A stretch of DNA of 64,000 nt from Aurelia coerulea (lineage: Eukaryota; Cnidaria; Scyphozoa; Semaeostomeae; Ulmaridae), in NCBI GenBank assembly GCA_039566865.1, contig CM076959.1:11701501-11765500 (forward strand), in the 5' to 3' direction. The translations under genes and the position numbers were made by a program. Position 1 is the first letter of the stretch; each line of letters opens with the position of its first letter. The notes under the pieces are model-generated. The model was not told the DNA's origin and ran no database searches. It worked only from the letters and a program-made list of their open reading frames with translations. Of the stretch, positions 29,101-40,900 are shown one piece after another.

Positions 29101-32100
29101 ATACAGGCTAGCTGAGAAAGCATCTCTATCATGTTTGAACAAGCACATCTAAGAATGGCAAAGTGTTTCCGTTTCTAATTCATAAGGAAATTTAATATTA
29201 GGATGTCAACGATTTATATGTTTAAGAAAACTGTATCTATGATCTCAATTTCTAAATAAACAAATCATCAACATACCTATGATAAAGTACAGGTTTAAAT
29301 TCAGAAGGACAGTTGTTCAAGTATTTCTTTTCAAGAACACTGATGAAATCGTTAGCAAGGGGATGGCCAAAGTGGTGAGCCCATAGCAACGCCATCAATT
29401 TGGTCAAAGAGCTGTCCGTTGAAAACAAAGTGAGTTTCTTTGACAGCAAAGCTCAGTATTTGGCGAAACCGTGACGTGACTGGCTAAGTGAACAATCTCT
29501 ATATTCAAAACTATCGTTCAATACTTTCTTCTACTGGAATATTAGTAAATACACATATTTTTTTATAAGTAAAAATTTTGGCCAGTACTGGAAGTTTCTT
29601 AAAATTATCAGATTTTCAGTACTTGGAGTTTCTTACAAGTTTCTTAAAAGTTCCTTAACAACCGTCATTTTCACCACCTGTGCCCCCCTGAACGTTTAAA
29701 AACAGAGTCTTTGAAGCCTTTCCAATGTTTAGACTTTACTCAAGTACCTTCAGAGTAGTGTGAAACAGGAAACGAGTGAGAATAAAGTAGAATGTTTTAA
29801 CCCTATTACTACCGGGGTGCCCACGGCAAGGTTTATTTGATGTAGTGTCATCAGTTCAAAAGATAAAGAGCTGAAACTTTGCGACTTTTCCTAAAATTTC
29901 ATAGACTAATTAAAGTTTGTAATTTTTTTTCAAAATGGTAGATACTGATCACGTGACCAACCTCTTTTCAGCACATGGTCAGCCAGACAACCAAAGAAGC
30001 GAGTATAGTTTTTGCAAGGATGACTGTAGAACATTGAGAATACCACCATTCTATAGCTCTCGATGAGAGCTTTCAGATGATGTATAGTTTTACCCATTTT
30101 TGATGACGTCAGCAAATTTAACGTTCATGATGTCATCAAAGTTTATGGCGTCAAATAAATAATAACAAATGTATTAGATAACATTAAATGGTCAAAATTG
30201 GTTCTATTGATTGTTTTGAACAATTTTAAGGCATTTTAGAGTATTTTCATCAGTAATTAGTTCAGTAATTTGTAAATGAAACAATGACAAACTGATGCAA
30301 ATAAATGATGAATATATGATATAAATAATGAGCTTAAATTGACATTACATTGCCAATTTTTATTCAGTGATGCTTTGGGATACATTCTAGTAGCAGTATG
30401 AAAGAAGTTATCAACTAACAACTTAAATATTGCCAATATTGCTAATTGTAAGCAAATATTGCAATTTTCCTCAATTATGACCTCATAGTGACGTCATGGA
30501 TGTAATGAAGAATAAAAAAAGTAGCCTATTGTGTAGATTTTGTTCCTTTACACCATTGTACTAAGTTTCATCCTCATATCTGCAATATTGACAAAGTTAC
30601 GGAGGGGGGCACTTGGGTACTACAAGGGTCCAAAAAAGCCCGGTAGTAATAGGGTTAGGGATTCCCTTTATGAAAATAAATAGTTTCCTAAGTTGTATTT
30701 TCCCAGTACTAAGGTTTCTTATTTATTTGGCGATCTGAGAGTTGAGTTTCTTATGGGCAGTTTCTTATAAAAAATATGTGTAGGCTGGATTTGGATACAT
30801 CAACGCTGGCCATGACAAGCTTTCTTCATTTTCAAAAGATGTTATTTCAGACACAAACAAAAATGTATCTTTTACAGTGTACTAGGCCTGTGCACCGAAG
30901 GTCGAATAATCGCTATTCGGTTATCTGATCACTATTCGAATAGCAGTGGGTTATTCGCTGCCAACCGAATAGTACGATTATTCGGATTGAATGACCAGTC
31001 GAATAGATCGATTATTCGGATAGTATGACTAGTCGATTGGTTGGAATGCAAAATGATCAGTCAAAGAAACCGAATAGGTTGACATAGCGAATAATCCGAA
31101 TATTGCGAATATTGCGAATAGTATGACTGATCAAACTGTCTTGTCTAGACAGTAGGCGGATAGCGAGACAAGGGGCAGTGGCAAGGATATTGTTGTGTAA
31201 AACAATGATGTATTGTTAGCTTGTTGTATTCCTCTGCTTTACTCCATTGTATTGCTATTTTATGGGTGAATAAATGAAGCACAATAATGTGATGTAGCAA
31301 GCTTTATTTAGCCTGTGTGCATGCAGGCAAGCTTCATTTGGCTATCCCCCAGCAGGCTAGCACTGTAGCTGGACCAAAGGTGATAAGACAATTTCCAATA
31401 CAATGATTGATCTGTGCCCTACTACTAAAATTTTTTATTTCTTTGAACCACGCCCTAGCCACGCCCCTATTCGCCGAATAACCGAATATTCGGTAAAATT
31501 AGCACCGAATATTCGAATACTTATAATCTTTCATTTGGACAGCCCTACAGTGTACCAACCTGTACAAAAATACAAGGCTAAACTTGGCCTTGTACAGGCC
31601 AAGTTTTAGCCTTGTAGAGGGTATTATGACCTTGTTATGACCTTGTACTAACCTTGCAAGAAAATTACAAGGCTATCAGTAAGATTCCAAGCTGCAACCA
31701 GTCTAACACAATGTTTCCACAAGGCTTCTACAAGGCTAATTAGCATTTTTCAAGCCGTTTACAAGGTTACAGCAAGGCTATTCCAGGCTATAACAAGGCT
31801 ACAAGGCCATAACTACAAGGCTTGTACATGGCTATTACATGATCTTGTATTTTCGTACAGGCATTAACAGTAAATGGCTGCAAGGTTGGAACACAAAACT
31901 TGGCTAACTTATCATTGAATGTGCCAGTATGGCTGATAGTATAGGTCTGGCAGGGCAGTTATGTTTGTGGACCTTAGATAGACCGTATGAAACTCCATGA
32001 GTACTACCACTACAGAGAAGTTTTTTGTAGATAGCTTCTGAAATCGATTTTTCTTTCAAAAGCTCATCTCTCAAGAAACGTATAAGCTCATCCTCACGTT

Positions 32101-35100
32101 TAGCATAAAGATCCAGTATTTCACAGTCAAGCTTCTTAAATTTGGAAGCATCTGAAAGTAACATTTAAACCTTATTGATATAATCAACCTGTAACTCAAG
32201 GTTTCCTGTTTCCTCTTCCTCATTCAAAGTGATCTTGCCTGTTGGAAAAGAGATTTGACAAGATTGATAAACATAACCTGTGTTCTTTTTCAGAGTGAGA
32301 AAAAAGACCTGCTGTTCATATTGACAGAAAGATACAGAGTTGCAATCCTTGGGTATAAAAAAGAAAGTGGTGATATTGTAACCATGGCATATGGAGACGT
32401 CGAAGTAATCATTTGCATTTTTGTGATTGTTAGGTTATTTATCAATGCACCATTCCTTGTCATATCTGCCTTTAGTGTTTGTTTATGAGATTCAGAATGA
32501 CAAAATACAATATGTGCCTGGCAGCCTAGCAGCCAGGTGTTCCAAAAAAATGTAGACTCTAAAAGAATCACCAATTTTGAAAAGTTACGTAACATTGCTA
32601 TGCTGGGTTGTGTGCTTGGAATTGGCTGAGGCCTTTGACTGCATAAAGAAGCATTCCTTGAAAAGTTACACAGCAATATTGTGTCAAAGATATCAGGTTG
32701 GATTGAGTCATGGTTTAAATCATAGTTGTGTTGGTAGCACCAGCTATTGATTGTTGAAAATACAAGGTCAAGCATCTGCACTTAGAATCTATATAGTGTT
32801 CCTCAGGGATCATTTCTTAGTCCTTTTTTGTTTTTATGGTTTTTCAATGCTATAGAATCTACATAGAATACCTTTGTCCATGCTGATGACACCATGCTAA
32901 ACAGTAGCTGAATGTATCAGTATAAACACGTATATTGTAATAATTATCATTGTTATCATTACATAACTTTTAAACTTTCTTTTTGGTTGATATCAAATCT
33001 TGTGCCAAAGAATGACTGTTTGAATAAATGTGTGAAATAATTGAAGTAAATGAATAAAAGAAAGAATAAATGTATGTATGTGCCAAAGAATTATCTGGCT
33101 CTATCACTATGAGCCAGAGAATCAATTATGTATTCTCGTTCAAAAGATGATCCAGGTTTTCCTGCCTAAGAGCTGTCATGTTCTTAAGAATTCTTGAGAA
33201 TTTTTTTAGTTCCTTGTTTAATAAATTTGCAGTCTTTCATATAACCCAAGAATAAATTTACAAACATGCTACTAATTACAATTCCTACAAACTATGCTAC
33301 AATACTACAGAGACAATGCCACAAGGAGAATACAACAAAAAACAAAATACAATGTCTACCCTGCAGCCATTCAAAAGAAAACTAAGAACTAGATAAAACT
33401 ACACATAACTACTATTACAAAAGAGAGAGTTTCAAATACAAACAGAAAAAAGGTACAAGTGAAGGTATCTTGGGATATGAGTAATCGTCAATCAAAGTGT
33501 TCTGTTTCGCAAATATAGTTCATTGTTACATTCAAGATTGATTTATTGGCTTCCAAGGTCAAATTTTCATTTCCATATAGAGGAAGTTACAAAATATTGT
33601 TATCTGGACCCTCAGAGCTTTAAGTATGTCATTAGCACCAGTGAGAAGATTGCATCTGTGCTCTCTGAAAAAATTGCAAAGCAGCATGAAGTGTTCCACA
33701 TCTTGGTTAATTATATGTTTCGAATCATGTTTGAATTTGTGGAAATTGAGCTTGCTTAGCCCCACCCTTAATTGAGTTAATTTTTACGCTAACAGAAGGG
33801 GGTTCTCTTATTTCGGGATCAAGCTATTCCATTCAAACGAAGAGTCGGGGTAGACAGTAGATCTGAATTTTTCTGTTTTTGCCCTTATTTGCCATACGAT
33901 TGATTGATTTCGAAAAGGTAGTTAGTTTCATGCAGTGATGGAATGGGGTCCCTTGTGTAATCAAGGGTCAAATTATTGATGAATTTATAAAAGAAGAAGA
34001 CGTCCACTCCATCTTCTAGAGCTTAACAATTCCCATCCAAGTTCATTGTAGCGGAGATCAAAGACTTCGTAATCCTTGCTAATGCAAGGATTCAGAAGTC
34101 TTTGATCTCCACTACTAATGACTTTAGCACAATTGTGCGATAACAAAGGGCCGTCAGCAGTTTGTCAGCATAGCGTTAACGCTCAGCTATTTACATGGAC
34201 TCAATTCCTTTAACTTGAACTAAATATAAGTTGTTTGTTTGCACGTGCGGCTACAATAATCGATAAATACACAAAATATCTTAAAATGAATAAATAGCCT
34301 AGAGCTTAGAAGACTAAACGTTTCGGGCTTAACCCTTCATCAGTAGTAACGAGAAAAGGGTACGTTAGAGCGTAAGAAGCAGGAAAAGAACGATTGATAG
34401 AATAGTATATTAATAGAATGAAAAAAGAATGCGGCGCAAGAATGCGACGTAAAAGAAAGAGCGTACGATTCTGATAGAAGATGATGGGTGAAGAAACTAC
34501 GATATGAATGAGAATTGTTTATTAAGTCCATTCGATATTAAAGTTCCCAATTTGAAAATTAATCTCTTTTCCAAAGTCTTTCGTTCTCTATTGTCTTGGT
34601 CCGCGAATAAAAGTCCTAGAACGACCATGTCCCCTGTCGAATGTCCCTCCGAATTAAAGTGTCTTGAAACATTTGTATCGGCATGCTCAATCTTTTGTTC
34701 TTTCTCGTGGGTTTTATTCTCTACGTTCCGCAAATGCTCACCAAAACGATTGTTAAGCTGACGAAATGTTTCTCCAATATATAAAACTTGACATCTAGTG
34801 CATCGTATGCAATGAATAAGGGATGACGAGGAGCAGGTGAAAGATTGGCGAACCGAAAATTTTCCTGATGTTGTAGAAATCTTGGTATCACCACTAACAT
34901 GATCGCAAGTTCTGCAGTTAGAGCGCCCACAGGCAGTTGGGCCAGGGCGTTCATTGTCGTCGTGCAGTTTTGATCTGACAAGGGTATCTCTGTTCCTCTG
35001 GTGGGGCTGAGAATATGTCACGTGTTTTTGCGTTGGAAGAGAGGATACCATAGTTCTTGTAGATGATGTTCTTGAGAGGGATTGCCAGAGGGTGGTATGT

Positions 35101-37877
35101 ACGTGTGAAGGGGATTCTCTCTGAGGCTTGGTTGTTCCTGCGATTTTTCATAGCTTCTTGTCTGGGGATGTTGAGGACTTTTTGTAAAGCGTCATTGATC
35201 ACCTTTGAGGGATAACCATTGTTCACGAAAAATGAACTCATTTCTTTTGCCTTCTCTTTGAAATCAGGATCCTTAGAGCAGAGCTTTCGAAGACGGATAA
35301 ATTGAGAGAAAGGGATAGAGTTTTTGGTTAATGCAAAAACACGTGACATCTTCTCAGCCCCACCACTTATGGCTTACAGACGTGATTCCAATCCTAGAGA
35401 TACCCTTGTCAGATCAAAACTGCACGACGACAATGAACACCCTGGCACAACTGTCTGTGGGCGCTCTAACTGCAGAACTTGCGATCATTTTAGTGGTGAT
35501 ACCAAGATTTCTACAACATCATGAAAATTTTCGGTTCGCCAATCTTTCACCTGCTCCTCGTCATGCCTTATTTATTGCATACGATGCACTAGATGTCAAG
35601 TTTTATATATTGGAGAAACATGTCGTCAGCTTAACAATCGTTTTGGTGAACATTTGCGGAACGTAGAGAATAAAACCCACGAGAAAGAACAAAAGATTGA
35701 GCATGCCGATACAAATGTTTCAAGACACTTTAATTCGGAGGGACATTCGACAGGGGACATGGTCGTTCTAGGACTTTTATTCGCGGACCAAGACAATAGA
35801 AAACGAAAGACTTTGGAAAAGAGATTAATTTTCAAATTGGGAACTTTAATACCGAATGGACTTAATAAACAATTCTCATTCATATCGTAGTTTCTTCACC
35901 CATCATCTTCTATCAGGTTTTCCTTTTCGAATCGTACGCTCTTTCTTTTACGTCGCATTCTTGCGCCGCATTCTTTCTTCATTCTATTAATGTACTATTC
36001 TATCAATCGTTCTTCTTCTGCTTCTTACGCTCTAACGTACCCTTTTCTCGTTACTACTGATGAAGGGTTAAGCCCGAAACGTTTAGTCTTCTAAGCTCTA
36101 GGCTATTTATTCATTTTAAGATATTTTGTGTATTTAACTTGAACTACCCCATATTTGTCCTTTAAACTGTTGAGTATTATAATGTTAGAGTAACTGAACA
36201 TTTCAGGTTCTGTTTGGACCATTTTGTGGTGTTGGTTTTTACAAAAGAGTTTCCTTTTATTAATTATTAAGATGTTTGTTGTTAATTCAGGATCGTGTTG
36301 GTCGTTCATCTGACACTGGTATGATAGGTATCATCGACCCAACATGCAAGATCATTGGACTCAGACTTTATGATGGTGTGTTCAAAATAATACCACTGGA
36401 GCTTGGCAATAACGTTGCTTTGAAAGCTTTCAACATTAGGTGAATATTTTTCAAATGTGGTGATTTGTATATGATTATGCTTATGGTAAACAAAGTCTAT
36501 AGCAGAATTATTGTGTTCAACTGTTGTTTATACAGACAGTTCTGTTCAGTTAAAGTAACCAACCATGCTAGTAGAATGGGAACAATGGATGTTTTAACAA
36601 TAGAACAATTGCAGTTTATAAATGACAATTGTCAAAGATATCGATATCCTTATGATAGCAAAACAAAGCTTCTAGAAGGGTACTAATTGGGTACTAGAAG
36701 GGTCACTAATTGTCTTGAATAATCATTGCAGTCGGGTTCAATAAAATGCCCCAATCGAAGGAGATGAAATCATGTTATAATGAGAACTTAATGCAAATAA
36801 AAGAGGAAAGAAATTTATTTTCCACAAAACTTTTTCACTCACAATATACCGGGTGAGTCATTAAAAACAATCCCCGTTTGAAAGGCCATGGCTTCCTGGA
36901 TATCAAGACGATGATACCGGCAAATATATAATTTATTGGTAGACATTTTTCAAATCTGCTTTAAAATTTACCTGACTGAAATCGGCCACTCCGTTCTCTG
37001 AAATTATGAAGAAACCTTCAAAATGTGCCCAAAATCACGACCAAATTTTCCTAACATTTCTGCCTTACATGGGCCTTACAGCAATGACTTGTGCTCGCAT
37101 TTGCACATGCTTTCCTATTGGGAGGATGAACAAGTGTCCCCCTGGTATAAATAACTTATCCAGGGGGACTCCATTCTCCAAAGAGGACCAAATTCATGAA
37201 TACATGTAAGTGTCATCATTTTTAGGACGGAAAACCAAGGAAATTTTGCTCAATGTTTTCACTCGTTTATGCGGGTTATGGAAGGGGCTTTCTGCAGAAA
37301 ATCTCCCATATCCATGGGAAGGATTGGCCGATTAAAGCCGGGTAAATTACTGAACCTAATTGAACATACTGGCAATAGAATGAGACAATTTTCAATATTA
37401 TTACCGTGATATTCAGGGAGCTTGGCCTTCCAATGGGGATTGTTTTCCTCTCCGACTCACCCGGTATAACATGTGATACAGAACGATTTAACCAACTTGA
37501 ATAAAAGTGGATCCACACACAGAGTCAAAGTCCCACGCTATCTGGAACTTGATCAGATACCTTTTAAGTGAAATTGAAATTCAGAATTTTGTGAATGTAA
37601 AAGAAATGCTTTTTAAGTTGTCACTAATCGTACTATATAAACGACATTTAACAAAATATATGCAACTGTAACTGACATAAATTTTTAAAATTTGAATTGA
37701 CTTCATGCATTGCTAATTTCATAGATGGCGCATTTGATATAGTTTCAAAGCATTTGTAAGATCATGAGAGAATTCCTTAAGGTTAAGGTAAATATTTTCA
37801 GGGTGAAAAAGCCAATTTTTGGATTTCTTCAGATTCAAGTGCCCAAGTTTCCTGCTGATATTACTTAGATATTAGTC

Positions 37878-37918
<41 letters not shown>

Positions 37919-40900
37919 ATTAGGATGCTCGCAAAGGTACACAATAGCTTCTGAAGGCAGTGTACTCTTTTTAGCAGTAAATCGACCTGGAAAGTTCTCC
38001 TTTCACATTTTTTGCCCATTATTTTAGTGTAATTAGATTCCACTAACAACTTGGATTGGTTGGAGTAAAAACCTAATCTTGTGCCTGAAACGTTTCACTA
38101 TGTGCCCTGGATCTCATTTTCGGGAAACAATTCATAACTTTTTCAAAAATTGTCATATATATCCAGGAAAGGGATCATTAGATGCGCAATTGCATGCCTG
38201 ATTCAGCTGTGTTCTAAAATTTCAGTTTTGAGGTGATCTTGGGGGACTGGGACCTAATCTCGGAAGGAGGTAGCAACAAAATCATTATTTTCAATGATTT
38301 CAATGGAAAGATTTGATTGAATTATGAAGTACTATATGGCAAATGAATCAGCAAACAAAGGGCTTCAATTTGATACTGGAATTTCTGGAATTTGATGACA
38401 TCAGCTTTTTTTGATAATGACATCATTTTGGCTGTCATTTTGAACTAATTAGCTATTTTTTTGAATTTCTTCAAACTTTTTCAATAAAAACACTGTAATG
38501 ATACATTTGTAATAGGTTATCACCATTTTGCAAATTCTTTTGGTATCTTATTACATAGCACAAATTAGCAGCACAAATGGCGTCATTAGAATTGGTTAAT
38601 TTCTGCCAAAATATCAGTCCAAAATCGTCATTTTCAATAAAATAATACTCAGTCATCAAATATGTTGAAAAATTGAGTCAAAAACTGCTTAAAGTTCATG
38701 CAAGATCTTCTTTCAACGCTAATTTAACTTGGAAGCCTGATTTTCAGAGATTTCCAACTTTGTGACGTCACTGTGACGTCACAAGGCGTGGCAACCACAC
38801 TCAAATTACGCTACAAGTTACAAATTACTTGTTCTGTAACTGTGCCAAGCTGTATTGAGTTCTGGTGAGTCTAAGACAGTTTTCAGAGGAGTGGAAAGTA
38901 TCCCCCATAAATGGTAGCTTGAAAAAGCCCATATGATTTAGGGTAGCAAATCATATAATCCACGTTTTCGCACGTCTTCGCACGTGAAACTCATTGATTT
39001 TTCTATTCTTGAATGGTTATACTTAGAGGAAAATCTATCGGCTTTGGTGTGAAACACTGTGAACTTTTTAAAAACAGTATTTTAGATGCATCAATTAAAA
39101 CATGAAAATCAAAAGTTGTGTTTTTATGAAATAATCTTAATATTGTAAAAAATCACATTTAATTCCTTAAGCTCGTCTTAAATTCCTTTCAAGTAAAAGA
39201 AGCTATTTCCTTTCAGATAAGCCATAGTATGAATGGTTTGGACAAGTATAACAGTTTCAATTGATTTAATAGAAATGAGTAGTTTTTCAGAAGCAGCTGG
39301 ATGACATATTGGATTCAAAACTGAAGATTTTCACAACTTTGTAAATTCACAGAAAAAAACCATAAGACATAGAAAAAAACGGTTTCAGTTTCAGGGAGTT
39401 CAGAGCATTGTTGATAAGAGAAAAATTAAAGGAATCGCTTTTGAAAAAATCGCTTTTTTAATTGTTTCCAGGTCCAGACCAGGCACACAGTGCGTTTACG
39501 ATATTAAATATACTGACCCTTTTAAGGCTATAAGATCATGGATAGACTGACATCTGCAACTTAATCATATCATGATGTCTTTGGTTTAAATGCATCTTAT
39601 TTTTATTTGAGAATTAAAAATATACTGGAACTTTTCAGACATTTCAAATGTCTCCTGCAACAGTATGTCAATTTTAAAACTATTTTCCCTTATTTATAGA
39701 CTCGAGGAGCTTCAATTGATTGACATAGAATTCCTTCATGGCTGTCAGAACCCAACCGTTGTCTTTATTTACCAGGTATACGTAGGAGTACATTTAGCAG
39801 TTAAGCATGGATGGTTCAGTGGTAGCGTGCTTGACTACTAATCTGAAGATTGATTGTTTCAATTTCTTTCCCGGTTTAACCTGTTGCGCAGAGTGTGGGG
39901 AGTCACCCAGGCGAGAGGAATCGCAAAGTGTGGTCACATCGAGTGGAAGGTTCACAGAAAACGATCTGAAGACTGTGAAGTCGACCATATTGGTAGAATA
40001 ACACTAGAAACATTTAATTTTGTTTTCCTACCAACTGCACCATTTTTAGAAGATACCCAGAACGTTACGCCTCAAGTTTCGTTTAATTCATTCTTGGCTA
40101 TTGTAGTAATAAGAGAAAAGGAGGTATGGTTATTCCATAGCTTAGAAGTAGAAGTAAATGAGCAAGTTTCAATGACTGACACTCAACATTTTTATATATG
40201 TGTAAAAACGAATTCCTTATAAAGCAAACTACTTGATAAAATGATCTTGGTGATATCAAAAGCAAAATTCCTGCTCCCTTCCCCTTGAATAACAAATTTG
40301 TTTTGACGAGATTCAGCTGTATATTGAAAGAAATAATGGCAAGGTCGCTATTTTCTGATAACCTTTCTCTTCTGATATCTGTAGGACACAAATGGTCGTC
40401 ATGTGAAGACTTACGAAATTTCAATCAGGGACAAAGAATTTTCGAAAGGACCCTGGAAACAAGACAATGTTGAGTTTGAAGCGTGCATGGTCATTTCTGG
40501 TGAGTACAAAAGCTTCTTCAACTTGTGAAATATGATATGATTGTCTTAAACAAGTTGTTGTTATGAATGTAGCTCAGTATGCAGCGTGTATGTTTACCAT
40601 TTGGGTTTCTTGGAGAGTCATTCCAGACAAAATCTCTAGACATCCTATTCTTGGTAAGCCAGGTATTTGTAAATGAATACCACCAACTTTTAATTCGAAG
40701 GTAATGATCGAGACATACTGGGTGGGCTTTTTGTCCATATCATACTGGATGTCCGAATGCACAGCTAATAAAGCTAGAGACTGCTAGATAATTCCTTAAG
40801 GTAACTCTGCTTTCCGCTCTAGTGCACAGCGAAATGCCGTTTCTCAAAACCACTCTCCTCAGAAAACAGTTAGTTTCTCCAATATTATTCGGCCTATCGA

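Larger units (their letters stand above)
26147..32293 (+). other. DDB1 intron 1
   Basis: 6.1 kb. It holds a hAT element (26421-28001), an old Penelope-like element on the minus strand broken by later insertions (29252-32164), and the nested elements listed separately. I recognise nothing firm in 28010-29250. Confidence 0.8.
34223..36132. mobile_element. Head-to-head Penelope-like dimer with 14-bp target duplication
   Basis: Left half (about 35329 to 34223) codes on the minus strand and right half (35330-36132) on the plus strand. Each encodes [11 protein letters not shown] (Cys motif), then [20 protein letters not shown] (GIY-YIG) or its near-copy, and ends [10 protein letters not shown]. 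Each ends with a hammerhead-like core and the same terminal sequence, facing outward. The exact 14-bp repeat TTTAACTTGAACTA (34209-34222, 36133-36146) brackets the pair. The left half extends further 5'. Each half has a frame break or stop and neither has an RT palm. Confidence 0.85.
32405..36290 (+). other. DDB1 intron 2
   Basis: 3.9 kb. Holds two decayed non-LTR fragments, a truncated foldback MITE and the head-to-head Penelope-like insertion that ends 144 bp before exon 3. Confidence 0.8.
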
